Origin: Paenibacillus camelliae
Lineage (GTDB): Bacteria > Bacillota > Bacilli > Paenibacillales > Paenibacillaceae
Length of the DNA: 64,000 bases
Direction: 5' to 3'
Assembly: GCF_023715345.1 (NCBI RefSeq)
Contig: NZ_JAMBNY010000008.1
Coordinates: 62,001 to 126,000 of the forward strand
The position numbers and the translations under genes were made by a program. Numbering within the stretch: position 1 is the stretch's first letter; every line of letters starts with the position of its first letter. Below the pieces are notes generated by a model. The model had not been told where the DNA came from. It was given only the letters and a program-made list of their open reading frames with translations, and made no database searches. Of this stretch, positions 8,990 to 17,952 are shown piece by piece.

Positions 8990-11900
8990 TTGCATGATGC
9001 ATTAATAAAAAGACATCTTGCTCCACTATTGTTAATGTGTGGGGTGTTTGTTGTCGGGATTTCTGTTCTTATTATGAACTGGATCGAGCCGAAAGATACT
9101 TACCCCATCGCAATTAAAGGGGAGCTGGATGCAACAGGCTGGGATTTTTCGCAGCAAGGAGTTATTCCGTTAGCTGGGGAATGGGAATTCTACCCTGATG
9201 TCCTGCTCGAGCCTAATCATTTTACTCAATCAAAGACTGGACCAATGCAATGGGTAAAGGTTCCCAGTAATTTTTCTGAGCTGTCGAATAATGGACAGAC
9301 AGCGGCTGGCACGTATCGACTGTTTATTCAAATCGAAGAAGAGGCCTCTTACAGTCTTCGAATGAAGAAGGTCAGACTCTCTAGTCATATCTTTATCAAT
9401 GGTGAGGATAAGGGAGGCCACGGTACACCCGCAACTCAAGCAGATTCCTTCCAAGCAAGCAATCAGCCTATCATTGCGATGACTGAAGCTCAACCGGGCT
9501 CCATTGAGCTCATTATTCAAGTTGCTAGCTTTAATAATGTAGAGGGCGGAATTGTTCAATCCCCCGAGTTCGGGCTAACAGAGGATGTACTTGTACGACA
9601 GGATATTTCTCGCTTGCTAGATATGTCGTTAATTACAGCATTATTTATGTTTGGTTTATATTATGTTGGAATGTTCAGACATTGGCGGAGAGAACCGCAC
9701 TTAAAATATTTCAGCTATTTTTGTATTACACTAGGACTATTTTTTTGCTTTGATAATGAAATATTGATTCTTAGTTTATTCCCTTCTTTATCGTTTTATT
9801 GGCTCCAGAAGATTCTATTTATTGGTCCAGCACTTACGATCTTTTTCTATGGTCAATATGTTCTAAGCTACTTGCACAAAACAAACTTAAAGTTTTCCAA
9901 AGTAACGCCATGGATTATTACGGTCTATCTTTTCATTGAACTTCTCATACCTAATCATATGCTAGTTGATTATTTGATCGTACACGTACTGCTCGCTTCA
10001 ATATATTTATGCACGCTATTAATCGTCATATTTAGAAATCGAGAACGAGGTGTTCAAGGCAAGGGCTTTTTGCTGCTTGGCTTTCTCGCTCTGATTGCGA
10101 TGTGGGTATTCGCTCAGTTCCGCTATCAAATGGCGCTCGATACTCCGTATTATATGATCTTCTCTCCGCTCATGCTTGTATTGTCTCAAGCGCTTCTAAT
10201 GGCGGACAGGCTCCATGAATCCTATCTTCATAATGAAAGAATGAATCAACAGCTGGTCGCATTTGATCGTCAAAAGGATGAGTTTTTAGCGAAAACCTCC
10301 CACGAGCTCAGAACACCACTGCACGGAATAATTAATTTAACGCAAATTATGCTAGATGACGAGAGTTCTCAGCACATATTGCCACCCAAGCATTTGGAGA
10401 ATATTCGATTCGTTCATGCGATTGGTAATAGACTTGCCGGATTAGTGCATGATGTGCTTGATCTAAATAAAATTAGATATGGACAATTGAAGCTCAATGT
10501 AAAGCCAGTAGATCTGGCAATGACCGTCGATTTCGTTGTTCAGACCTTATCTGTTGTTATTGATAAGCCAGGTGTCACGATTGTTAACGATATGCCTGAG
10601 GGAATCCCGTATGTAAGAGCCGATGAGGATCGATTACAGCAGATTCTTTATAATCTAATCGAGAACGGGCTGAAGTTTACAGAGAAAGGGATTATCCGGA
10701 TTCAAGCAGAAGTGGTCGGTGAAAAGATCAAGGTTTCAGTCTCCGATACCGGAATTGGTATTTCGGAGGAACGACTAATGCATCTGTTCGAACCATTTAC
10801 AACTTATGATGAGCATGATGGTTGGATTAGTGGACTAGGGTTAGGGTTAACAATTGTCAAGGAGCTCATTGATCAGCAGCAAGGCAGACTAGAGGTAACG
10901 TCAACAGCTGGATTAGGCACTACGTTTACATTTACTCTACCACTAGCAACAGCTAATGATAAGCCGCAGATAGATTCAAGTGATAAGCAGCCAGTATTCG
11001 TTGATCATGTTGCAGCTGGAGCTGAAGATGCAGTACTTGAGCAAGCTTCCGATATACATGTCTATATCGTTGATGACGAGCCAGTAAATCGCAAAATACT
11101 CATACATGTCGTTAGCTCGCTACAATTTCGATATACTGCGCTCAGCAGTGGTGACGAAGTGCTTACATTGTTAAAGGAAGGACCAGTTCCCGATCTAATT
11201 TTATTAGATCTAATGATGCCGGGTATATCAGGGCTTGAAGTGTGCAAGGAGATTCGTAAAACACATGGTATGGCTGAGCTGCCAGTATTAATGCTTACGG
11301 CATTTGGTCAGAAAAGAGACCTTTCGGCGGCATTTGCAGCAGGAGCTAACGATATTCTTCTGAAGCCGTTTGAAATGACCGAGTTGAAAGCTAGAATGCA
11401 ATCTCTGCTTGCGATGAAGCAATCCTTTCAATTATCAATTCGCAAGGAAATTGATTTTTTACAGGCACAGATTACGCCGCATTTTTTATACAACAGCTTA
11501 AATGCTGTTGTGGGCTTGAGCTATACAGATACAGAGAAGCTGCGTGAATTAATCGTTAACCTAAGCACCTATCTACGTGCAAAATTCATGTTCTTATCGG
11601 AGAACGGGGTTATACCGTTTGAGCGTGAATTAGAGCTGATCGAAGCGTACTTAGCGATAGAGGTGGTTCGCTTTAGCGGCCAATTCCGTGTCGACTATGA
11701 GATTGAAGAAGGGTTTCATTGCATGCTCCCTCCATTAATATTGCAGCCTATAGTGGAAAACGCAGTGCGCCATGGCTTGGCGACGATAGCGACAGGAGGT
11801 CGAATCCTCATAAGTGCTTCTATGACGGAGCAGGGAGCTAAAATTGTCGTAGATGATAATGGAGCTGGGATGGAGACAGATCGCCTACGAGCTTTACAAG

Positions 11901-12052
11901 AAGGGCGAACGGGAAGAGTTGGCATGCAAAACGTTAATCGTAGACTGTTTATGATATATGGTCAAAAGCTCCAGATTGAGAGTGAGCTGGGAGTAGGAAC
12001 TCGAGTAACTTTGTTAATAAGGAGGGTGGTACATGAAAGCAATAATCATTGA
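8990..12052 (+). CDS. Hybrid sensor kinase: 7TMR-DISM, HisKA kinase, receiver, LytS-like kinase
   Basis: About 1020 residues; numbering here counts from the alternative GTG at 8960. TTG 8990 is preferred because GAGGTGG precedes it. Order: one membrane helix (20-45), an extracytoplasmic beta-rich 7TMR-DISM-type domain (about 50-205), a seven-helix membrane region (about 215-420), a HisKA dimerisation helix with SHELRTPLHG (His448), an ATPase domain (N-box around IENGLKF, DTGIGIS, GLGLGLT), a receiver domain with Asp750 in LILLDLMMP, then a second transmitter of LytS/YpdA type with PHFLYNSL (His841), PIVENAVRHG and DDNGAGM. Two different kinase modules in one chain is unusual. The response regulator overlaps its 3' end by 20 bp, so the two are translationally coupled. 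Stimulus unknown; DISM domains often sense ligands at the cell surface. Confidence 0.88.
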   Translation: MHDALIKRHLAPLLLMCGVFVVGISVLIMNWIEPKDTYPIAIKGELDATGWDFSQQGVIPLAGEWEFYPDVLLEPNHFTQSKTGPMQWVKVPSNFSELSNNGQTAAGTYRLFIQIEEEASYSLRMKKVRLSSHIFINGEDKGGHGTPATQADSFQASNQPIIAMTEAQPGSIELIIQVASFNNVEGGIVQSPEFGLTEDVLVRQDISRLLDMSLITALFMFGLYYVGMFRHWRREPHLKYFSYFCITLGLFFCFDNEILILSLFPSLSFYWLQKILFIGPALTIFFYGQYVLSYLHKTNLKFSKVTPWIITVYLFIELLIPNHMLVDYLIVHVLLASIYLCTLLIVIFRNRERGVQGKGFLLLGFLALIAMWVFAQFRYQMALDTPYYMIFSPLMLVLSQALLMADRLHESYLHNERMNQQLVAFDRQKDEFLAKTSHELRTPLHGIINLTQIMLDDESSQHILPPKHLENIRFVHAIGNRLAGLVHDVLDLNKIRYGQLKLNVKPVDLAMTVDFVVQTLSVVIDKPGVTIVNDMPEGIPYVRADEDRLQQILYNLIENGLKFTEKGIIRIQAEVVGEKIKVSVSDTGIGISEERLMHLFEPFTTYDEHDGWISGLGLGLTIVKELIDQQQGRLEVTSTAGLGTTFTFTLPLATANDKPQIDSSDKQPVFVDHVAAGAEDAVLEQASDIHVYIVDDEPVNRKILIHVVSSLQFRYTALSSGDEVLTLLKEGPVPDLILLDLMMPGISGLEVCKEIRKTHGMAELPVLMLTAFGQKRDLSAAFAAGANDILLKPFEMTELKARMQSLLAMKQSFQLSIRKEIDFLQAQITPHFLYNSLNAVVGLSYTDTEKLRELIVNLSTYLRAKFMFLSENGVIPFERELELIEAYLAIEVVRFSGQFRVDYEIEEGFHCMLPPLILQPIVENAVRHGLATIATGGRILISASMTEQGAKIVVDDNGAGMETDRLRALQEGRTGRVGMQNVNRRLFMIYGQKLQIESELGVGTRVTLLIRRVVHESNNH

Positions 12053-13118
12053 TGATGAACAGATTGCACTTGATGTTATTGAGATTTTTTTAGGTGAAAT
12101 CGGCGGAGTTGCGGTTGTGGGAAAATATAAACGTGTTCGAGATGCACTAAATGATGCTGTCTCGCTACAGCCAGATCTCATCATTCTAGATATTGAAATG
12201 CCTGAGCAGAATGGCTTATCAGCTGCTGAGCGGCTCAAACAGAGCTGCCCAAGTGCGGAAATTATATTTGCAACTGCACATGCTAATTATGCAGTTGAGG
12301 CCTTTGACCGTGAAGCGTTGGCTTATCTTCTAAAGCCAGTGGACAAGCAGCGACTGGCAAAAGCGGTTGCGCGTGCTTCCATGCTGCTTACAGGTAAATC
12401 AACGGCCCTCGTTCAAGGCACGGAAGCTGCCCAACCTGAACAGCTGAAACATGAAGACTCCACTGTTACCCCATTAAAACTAAAAACATTAGGTAGTCTG
12501 GAGCTCTATACAACGGATGGTAAGCTAATAAAGTGGAGAACGAAAAAAACGAAAGAACTATTTGCTTATCTATGGCATCATCAAGGAAATCCAGTATATA
12601 AATATGCGATCTTGGATGATTTGTGGCAAGAATACTCGGCTCAACAAGCACAGCGTCTGTTTCATACAACGGTATACTATTTACGCAGTATGTTTAAAGC
12701 AGAGGGCTATCCAGAGATTCTATCATACGGAGATGAACGATATTGGCTGAATGTATCCGTGTTATCTAGTGATATTGATCAGCTAGCCACTTTAACCAAT
12801 GATCACAGCTTAGAGAGCAGAATCACTGATCTAAAATCTATCTTATCGTTGTATGGCGGAGATTACTTTGAAAAAGAGCATTACACCTGGGCTGTCTCTC
12901 GAAAAATGACGCTGCATACTGATTATGTGAATGTGTTGCTGCGTCTGAAGAAAATTGCCAGCAAAGAAGATCAAATCATGCTCCTCTATAAATTAATTGA
13001 GCTAGATTCGGATAATGAACGTTACTACGATGAGCTTACAAGCTGTCTGGAGGAACAAGGGGAGACGACAGGAGCAAAGCAAGTTCAGCGCATGAAGGAA
13101 GAGCTGCAATTAAGTTGA
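12033..13118 (+). CDS. Response regulator with receiver and SARP/BTAD-type output
   Basis: 361 residues. Receiver domain at 1-120 with acidic pocket DDE at 7-9, phospho-acceptor Asp in LIILDIEMP and Lys in LLKPVD. A linker (120-150) leads to a winged-helix DNA-binding part (about 150-235, LGSLELYTTDGKL, KTKELFAYLW) and a helical bacterial transcriptional activation domain (about 240-360). This layout is common in Paenibacillus partners of DISM-type kinases. Ribosome site AAGGAGGGTGGTAC lies inside the kinase gene, supporting coupled synthesis and a cognate pair. Confidence 0.85.
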   Translation: MKAIIIDDEQIALDVIEIFLGEIGGVAVVGKYKRVRDALNDAVSLQPDLIILDIEMPEQNGLSAAERLKQSCPSAEIIFATAHANYAVEAFDREALAYLLKPVDKQRLAKAVARASMLLTGKSTALVQGTEAAQPEQLKHEDSTVTPLKLKTLGSLELYTTDGKLIKWRTKKTKELFAYLWHHQGNPVYKYAILDDLWQEYSAQQAQRLFHTTVYYLRSMFKAEGYPEILSYGDERYWLNVSVLSSDIDQLATLTNDHSLESRITDLKSILSLYGGDYFEKEHYTWAVSRKMTLHTDYVNVLLRLKKIASKEDQIMLLYKLIELDSDNERYYDELTSCLEEQGETTGAKQVQRMKEELQLS

Positions 13119-13339
13119 ACTAAAAAGTTGATAATCCTCGCATGATGTTCAGAAATTGTTGAGTGGCTACATGCTATGATGTAATATGACAAAACGCAGT
13201 ATCGTGCAGTGACTGACGTGGAAATATCAATTACTCGGCAGCACTTGATGTTTCTTAGAAGTTAGTAGATCTTATATAAAAACTTTGGATTTATGCTTAA
13301 ATATGCTTGCAACAGTGGTTTTTATAGAAGTTTAGATGT

Positions 13340-13376
13340 GGTCTGTCGGAACGATTATCCGGCAGACCTGTTTTTT
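13340..13376 (+). terminator. Rho-independent terminator before the GGDEF gene
   Basis: GGTCTGTCGG (13340-13349) / CCGGCAGACC (13359-13368), one wobble pair, then a T-run. It is 220 bp after the response regulator but only 44 bp before the diguanylate cyclase start. The 301-bp gap (13119-13419) otherwise shows only weak promoter-like hexamers and no recognised riboswitch. Confidence 0.75.
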
Positions 13377-13419
13377 AAATTTCGTTGAATTGATATGAAA
13401 TGGCTATTGGAGTGATGAG

Positions 13420-14355
13420 ATGATTTACGGTAAATCAATTGAAGAAGCGGGACAGTACGCAATTGACATGATTAAAGAGTTTATATCTTCTGATCGTATA
13501 TTCATTATGTCTCATCTTAGAGATACATTCTCTATAATTAACGCGTACCCTCATGATAAAGGTACATCTGAATTTGAACAAATGAACGCGATAGACTCGC
13601 TTTGCCGCATAGTCATTGAAAGTAAAAAAGCAGTAAATCTTTCAAGCTTAGATAAAAATAAAGATGCTACACTTACAGGTTTAATGGGAGATAAAGCCAT
13701 CTATTCATTCGTTGGTGTTCCGATCTTTAGCAAACGAGATATATATGGAGTAATATGCATTATTAGCACCACACCGGTTCAATATAATTATAGAGTTATA
13801 AAGCTATTAGAAGGAATGGCATTAATGTTAGGGTATATTGTCGAATTAAAATATGAGACATTGAAGGACGGGTTAACGGGCTTATATCAACGCAGCTATA
13901 TCGATCATATCAGTCAACAATGGAACCTACGTGAAAAGAAACCACATTTATCGTTGATGTATATTGATATTGATAACTTCAAGCAAATAAATGACAGGTA
14001 TGGTCATATTACTGGAGATGCAGTGCTTCAGTGCATTGCGAAGCGATTTAAGCAAGTACTAGGCAGCGAGGCTGTTATTATCCGTATGGGTGGAGATGAA
14101 TTCGTTGTCATGCTTGAAGCAACCGAGAGTGGAGCCGAAAAGCGAGCAGAGGATTTGGCAGAATCGCTGCTGGATGTAATGCGTAAGCCAATTCAGTCCG
14201 AGCGAGGCGTGGTTATAGCATCTATTAGCATAGGGATTTGCTGTGGATCTCTAGAGCAACTAACAATCGATGAGCTTATCCAAGAAGCAGATCTTGCTAT
14301 GTATGGTGTAAAGCATAACGGAAAAGGAGCCTACAAGCTAACTGCCTGTAAGTGA
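13420..14355 (+). CDS. GAF-GGDEF diguanylate cyclase
   Basis: 311 residues with no membrane helix. An N-terminal GAF-like sensor (about 1-140) is followed by a GGDEF domain with DIDNFKQINDRYGH and an intact RMGGDEF active site (GGDEF at 224-228), so it should condense two GTP to cyclic di-GMP. The product-inhibition site RxxD expected five residues before GGDEF is absent (GSEA there), so feedback inhibition through that site is not expected. ATG 13420 follows GGAGTGATGAG. No EAL domain. It stands alone behind a terminator. Confidence 0.87.
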   Translation: MIYGKSIEEAGQYAIDMIKEFISSDRIFIMSHLRDTFSIINAYPHDKGTSEFEQMNAIDSLCRIVIESKKAVNLSSLDKNKDATLTGLMGDKAIYSFVGVPIFSKRDIYGVICIISTTPVQYNYRVIKLLEGMALMLGYIVELKYETLKDGLTGLYQRSYIDHISQQWNLREKKPHLSLMYIDIDNFKQINDRYGHITGDAVLQCIAKRFKQVLGSEAVIIRMGGDEFVVMLEATESGAEKRAEDLAESLLDVMRKPIQSERGVVIASISIGICCGSLEQLTIDELIQEADLAMYGVKHNGKGAYKLTACK

Positions 14356-14376
14356 CAGGATAGCTTGTAGGCTCCT
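14325..14376. terminator. Long bidirectional terminator hairpin
   Basis: A perfect 16-bp stem (AGGAGCCTACAAGCTA at 14325-14340 with its complement at 14361-14376) whose 20-base loop contains a second stem CCTGT/ACAGG. The left arm is inside the last codons of the GGDEF gene. It separates two convergent genes. Confidence 0.75.
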
Positions 14377-14399
14377 ATAATATTTGTGGATTTAATTAA

Positions 14400-15227
14400 C
14401 TATAGAGGTACTACAACTTCTTGACGGTTTTTATAGTACACCCAGCTCTTGTAACCGATGTCACGTAGTGTTTGGGCAACCTTATCAAAATCTTCACCGA
14501 ATCGACGTGGAGTATGTGCATCAGAGCCAAATGAAATCTTAACACCAAAATGATAAGCACGTGCCAAAATATCATGAGATGGGTACCAACCGCCTGCATC
14601 CTTTGTTCCGCCTGACGTATTTACCTCGATCGCCACATTGCAGTCAGCGATAACCTTCAGTGTTTCATCAATTTTACTATGGGCAGGAATGTCAGAAAAT
14701 TCAGGATAATAGCCTTTCATCGCATCGATATGCCCTAGTATATGGAATAACCCAGTTCGAGCTGACTGTGCAATGAGATCATAATACAGTTCCTTAATTT
14801 CGATTTTCTCGGCGTCAGTCTTGCCCTTCCAGCGGTTTTTATTAAATATGCTTACCCCGGAAACCTGATGAACGGAACCGATAATATAATCGAACGGTAC
14901 GCTATCTAGCGCTTTTTTATAGGTCTCAAAATGCTGTGGAAAGTAATCAGATTCAACGCCAAGCAATACATCAATCTTTCCCTCATATTTTTTCTTTAGC
15001 GCAAGAACCTCTTGTACATAATTAGGAAATTCACTCGTTGCCATAGCGATCCCAGGAAATGGCTGGTCCTCCTCATGCGCAAAGTATGGCGTATGATCGG
15101 AGATTCCAATAACCTGAAAACCTCTATCTATCGCTTCTTGAATGTATTGCTCAATGACGCCATCTGCATGCCCACAGCGAATATGATGGGTATGTAAATC
15201 GAATTTAACTGCGGTTTGGTTAGTCAT
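14400..15227 (-). CDS. PHP-family histidinol-phosphatase-like phosphoesterase
   Basis: 275 residues from ATG 15227 (AAGGAG nine bases upstream; GTG 15233 is too close to that site). PHP metal-site motifs are visible: DLHTHHIRCGH near the N-terminus, SDHT, GVESDY, GSVHQVSG, EVNTSGG and FGSDAHTP near the C-terminus. The overall pattern matches HisJ-type histidinol phosphatase, but no other his gene is nearby, so a role in histidine synthesis is likely rather than proven. The LysR gene 17 bp upstream on the same strand probably shares its transcript. Confidence 0.8.
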   Translation of the reverse strand: MTNQTAVKFDLHTHHIRCGHADGVIEQYIQEAIDRGFQVIGISDHTPYFAHEEDQPFPGIAMATSEFPNYVQEVLALKKKYEGKIDVLLGVESDYFPQHFETYKKALDSVPFDYIIGSVHQVSGVSIFNKNRWKGKTDAEKIEIKELYYDLIAQSARTGLFHILGHIDAMKGYYPEFSDIPAHSKIDETLKVIADCNVAIEVNTSGGTKDAGGWYPSHDILARAYHFGVKISFGSDAHTPRRFGEDFDKVAQTLRDIGYKSWVYYKNRQEVVVPL

Positions 15228-15244
15228 ATTCACTCACTCCTTAT

Positions 15245-16147
15245 TTATTCTGCACTCATAAATTGATACTCGGGCATACCCTTTAGATCGTTTAGAAATT
15301 GCTGCATGGCAGAGCTTAAATAACGGCCAGATTTATATACTACACCAACGGGGTGTGTCGCCTGCAGCTCATCAACACGAATGGCCTTCAGCGTTCCTAG
15401 CTTTAATTCCTGCTCGATGGACAGCTTAGAAACGAATGCAGCTCCAAGATTGATCTCTACCATACGTTTTACCTCTTCACTGCTTGAGAGCTCCATCACG
15501 ATATTCGGCTGTATGCGGTGATCTCGAAAGATTTGATCGACGAAGCGTCGACCAAGCGTATCAGGTGCTAGCATAATGATTGGAATATGCTGCAGCTGTT
15601 CTATCGTAATAAAATCATATCGACTTAAAGGATTTTCTGGAGCTACGATAAGCTGGAACGTATCATAATATAGGATAGAGGAGCTGATCGTTGTTGATTT
15701 TTCATATAGATAGGTTATCCCAATATCAACGTTTCCATGTTCGACGGCAGTCATTACTTGTGCCGATGGCATCGTATGAATTGTTGTCTTAATTAATGGA
15801 TATTGATTTTGAAAATACGAGAGTACACGAGGCAGGATTTGAACTGCGATAGAGGCAGTTGTTCCTAATACAATATGGCCCTGAGGATTATCGTTGAGAT
15901 CAGATAGCTTCTGTCTGAGCTCCTCGACGATGGCTAGCATACGTTCCGCATGCTCAAGAAAGACCTTTCCGTGGTCTGTCAGGGTAACAGGTTGATTTCG
16001 ATCGATCAGAATCGTATTAAACTCTTCTTCCAAGCTTTTGATTTGTGCTGAGACGGCTGGTTGTGTTAAATTAAGCAGCTCGCCAGCTTTACGAAAGCTC
16101 ATCGTTTTCGAAATTGTAAGTAAGGTTTCTAGCTGACTTATATTCAA
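15245..16147 (-). CDS. LysR-family transcriptional regulator
   Basis: About 300 residues. Winged helix AGELLNLTQPAVSAQIKSLEE near residues 20-40, then a periplasmic-binding-like effector domain. Start chosen as TTG 16147 because AGGAGG lies about ten bases upstream; TTG 16156 overlaps that ribosome site. It is followed at 17 bp by the PHP phosphatase gene, which it may control. Effector unknown. Confidence 0.85.
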   Translation of the reverse strand: MNISQLETLLTISKTMSFRKAGELLNLTQPAVSAQIKSLEEEFNTILIDRNQPVTLTDHGKVFLEHAERMLAIVEELRQKLSDLNDNPQGHIVLGTTASIAVQILPRVLSYFQNQYPLIKTTIHTMPSAQVMTAVEHGNVDIGITYLYEKSTTISSSILYYDTFQLIVAPENPLSRYDFITIEQLQHIPIIMLAPDTLGRRFVDQIFRDHRIQPNIVMELSSSEEVKRMVEINLGAAFVSKLSIEQELKLGTLKAIRVDELQATHPVGVVYKSGRYLSSAMQQFLNDLKGMPEYQFMSAE

Positions 16148-16235
16148 TTTCGTCAAACCTCCTTTTCGAATGGATTCATCCGATGAAGCTATTATTTATT
16201 ATAACGAACTTAAAGGATTTGGGCAAAGTACACGC

Positions 16236-16273
16236 AAAAAGGCAGCGGAGGAGTTTGCATTCCTCTCGCTGCC
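16236..16273 (-). terminator. Terminator of corA
   Basis: On the minus strand a GGCAGCG / CGCTGCC stem extended by TCCTC/GAGGA, with one bulged base, then TTTTT. It directly follows the corA stop. Confidence 0.75.
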
Positions 16274-16280
16274 CATATAG

Positions 16281-17216
16281 CTATAGCCAGTCTTTTTTTC
16301 TGAAAATAAAATAAAGACCTATGCCGATAATTAGCATAATGCCAATCATCAGATCTCCACCATGCTCATAACTTAGTAACGGCAGATCATTAAAGTTCAT
16401 TCCATAAATACCAGTAATAAAAGTTAGTGGCATGAATATGGTTGTTATGGCTGTAAATATACGCATAATTTCATTGGAACGAGCCGTCAATCCAGATTGA
16501 TACGCCTCTCTAAGGTTCCCCATCAAATCTCGATACGTATCAAATGATTCTGAGATTTTAATTGCATTTTCGTATACGTCACTAAAATATTTTTGTAGCT
16601 GGTCATCTATTAATTTTAATTCTTTTTTAATTAATGTAGCGATGAGCTCCCTTTGAGGACCTAGCACCTTTTTTACCCACATTATTTCACTGCGCAGACC
16701 AATTATTTCACTTAAATGAGCTTTCTTTAGATGAACGAGCAATTCCTCTTCAAGCTCATCAATACGCTGTTCGATTCGATCGCCTACAGAAGCATAATTG
16801 TCTATAACAAGGTCAATTAAATGGTACAAAAACTGATCAGGTCGACTAGCCTCTTGCTCCCATAAAATAGGCTTGAGCGTTCTTAGCTCATTAATTTTTT
16901 GCTTTGTTATGGTAATAATGAAATGGGCGCCTAAAAACATATTTAATGCGCGTAAAAAGAATTCTTCGTCATCAAAACGAATACTGTTAATTACGATAAA
17001 ATAATGATTTTCATAAATTTCTATTTTAGGACGTTGCTCTTCCTCATTTAAACAATCCTCAACTGCAAGATCATGCATATTGAATAAAGGCTGCAACGTA
17101 ACAAGGTCATCGATACTGGCATCAATCCAATAGAAGCCTTCTTCAGGTGGAATCAAAGTTTTGTGTACGTCATCAATAATTGTAAAATTTCCAGAAATTA
17201 CATGTCTAATTTTCAT
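16281..17216 (-). CDS. corA: CorA-family magnesium/divalent cation channel
   Basis: 311 residues. A large acidic N-terminal cytoplasmic domain (1-240) and two C-terminal membrane helices separated by the signature YGMNF loop, ending FRKKDWL. CorA pentamers import Mg2+ (also Co2+/Ni2+). ATG 17216 follows GAGAGGAG. Not part of a larger operon, but a 42-residue ORF lies 44 bp upstream on the same strand. No M-box consensus was found in the leader. Confidence 0.93.
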   Translation of the reverse strand: MKIRHVISGNFTIIDDVHKTLIPPEEGFYWIDASIDDLVTLQPLFNMHDLAVEDCLNEEEQRPKIEIYENHYFIVINSIRFDDEEFFLRALNMFLGAHFIITITKQKINELRTLKPILWEQEASRPDQFLYHLIDLVIDNYASVGDRIEQRIDELEEELLVHLKKAHLSEIIGLRSEIMWVKKVLGPQRELIATLIKKELKLIDDQLQKYFSDVYENAIKISESFDTYRDLMGNLREAYQSGLTARSNEIMRIFTAITTIFMPLTFITGIYGMNFNDLPLLSYEHGGDLMIGIMLIIGIGLYFIFRKKDWL

Positions 17217-17260
17217 TGCGCTGTCTCCTCTCTCATCTCAGGAGCTGTTGAACAACTTAC

Positions 17261-17389
17261 CTATTGGATGGAAGGCACATAAACAACATAGGAGTGTGTA
17301 TGTGCAATGAAGAAATTTCCCCAATAAGTGCGCTTAGCTAGCAGCATCCATATGTCTACATCATCGGGGCACGGTCGGTCATCTCCCAT
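17261..17389 (-). CDS. Small ORF (42 residues) upstream of corA
   Basis: ATG 17389 with AAGGAG 11 bases upstream, stop TAG at 17261. The peptide begins MGDDRPCPDDVDIWMLLAKR and continues with an aromatic-rich part containing TYWGNFF and HSYVVYVPS. The composition is protein-like, not random. The ribosome site is in a 10-base arm (17396-17405) that can pair with 17290-17299 inside the ORF, so translation could be structure-controlled. Function unknown; it may be co-transcribed with corA. No homolog recognised with certainty. Confidence 0.5.
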   Translation of the reverse strand: MGDDRPCPDDVDIWMLLAKRTYWGNFFIAHTHSYVVYVPSIQ

Positions 17390-17704
17390 TACGCCACACA
17401 CTCCTTCACAAAAATTTCAATAATTAATTGGTTAGAACAATTAGTACTTGTCTAGTATACGCCCTGTGTACTTTATCATTCAACATCAAAATGCAATTGT
17501 CAATGATCCTCATCTGAGGGATGGTATATAGCATCGGATCACTATGTATTAACAGCATATGTTGGCACGTGCACTTCGTTCGTGCCATGGAAGGTAATAT
17601 TCATATGCAAGTACAATGAAATGTAAAAGTAGCGAACATGTCATGTTAATGTGCTGATTCATAAACACGAAAGTAGGATGGAGGCAATAAGGTGGTAAGC
17701 TATC

Positions 17705-17733
17705 TTGACGATTGACGAAATATGGATTAAAGT
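17705..17733 (+). promoter_or_regulatory. Probable promoter of the SAM-riboswitch metA-metI unit
   Basis: TTGACG (17705-17710), 17-bp spacer, TAAAGT (17728-17733), about 35 bp before the aptamer. A second TTGACG follows at 17713. The rest of 17390-17700 shows no gene; the only structure noticed is GGCACG/CGTGCC at 17564-17586. Confidence 0.5.
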
Positions 17734-17767
17734 AATGATACGAAGACCTACAATTAAATAAACTACT

Positions 17768-17922
17768 TTCTTATCAAGAGCAGGCGGAGGGACTGGCCCG
17801 ATGAAGCCCGGCAACCGGCATGTAATGTACGGTGCTAATTCTTGCGGAAACTTTAGTTTCTGAGAGATGAGAGAGAGGTTCCGATAGATAGACCTTTTCT
17901 CACATCAGGAAGGTCTTTTTTT
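17768..17922 (+). ncRNA. SAM-I riboswitch (S-box leader) with terminator
   Basis: Conserved S-box core: CTTATCAAGAGCAGGCGGAG near 17770-17789, GGGACTGGCCCGATGAAGCC, GGCAACC, and the 3' P1 strand GAGATGAG (17864-17871). P1 forms between CTTATC and GATGAG. The expression platform ends in a terminator, AGACCTT (17890-17896) / AAGGTCT (17910-17916) with a T-run. High S-adenosylmethionine should stop transcription into metA-metI. Confidence 0.95.
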
Positions 17923-17952
17923 GTATTTATTTTGACATAAGGAGTGAACAAT

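Noticed and set aside
13119..13419. Cyclic di-GMP (GEMM) riboswitch before the diguanylate cyclase
   Set aside because: A terminator is present but the conserved aptamer sequence is not.
17217..17470. M-box riboswitch in the corA leader
   Set aside because: The conserved M-box sequence blocks are absent; the region instead holds a short ORF and a complementary pair of segments.
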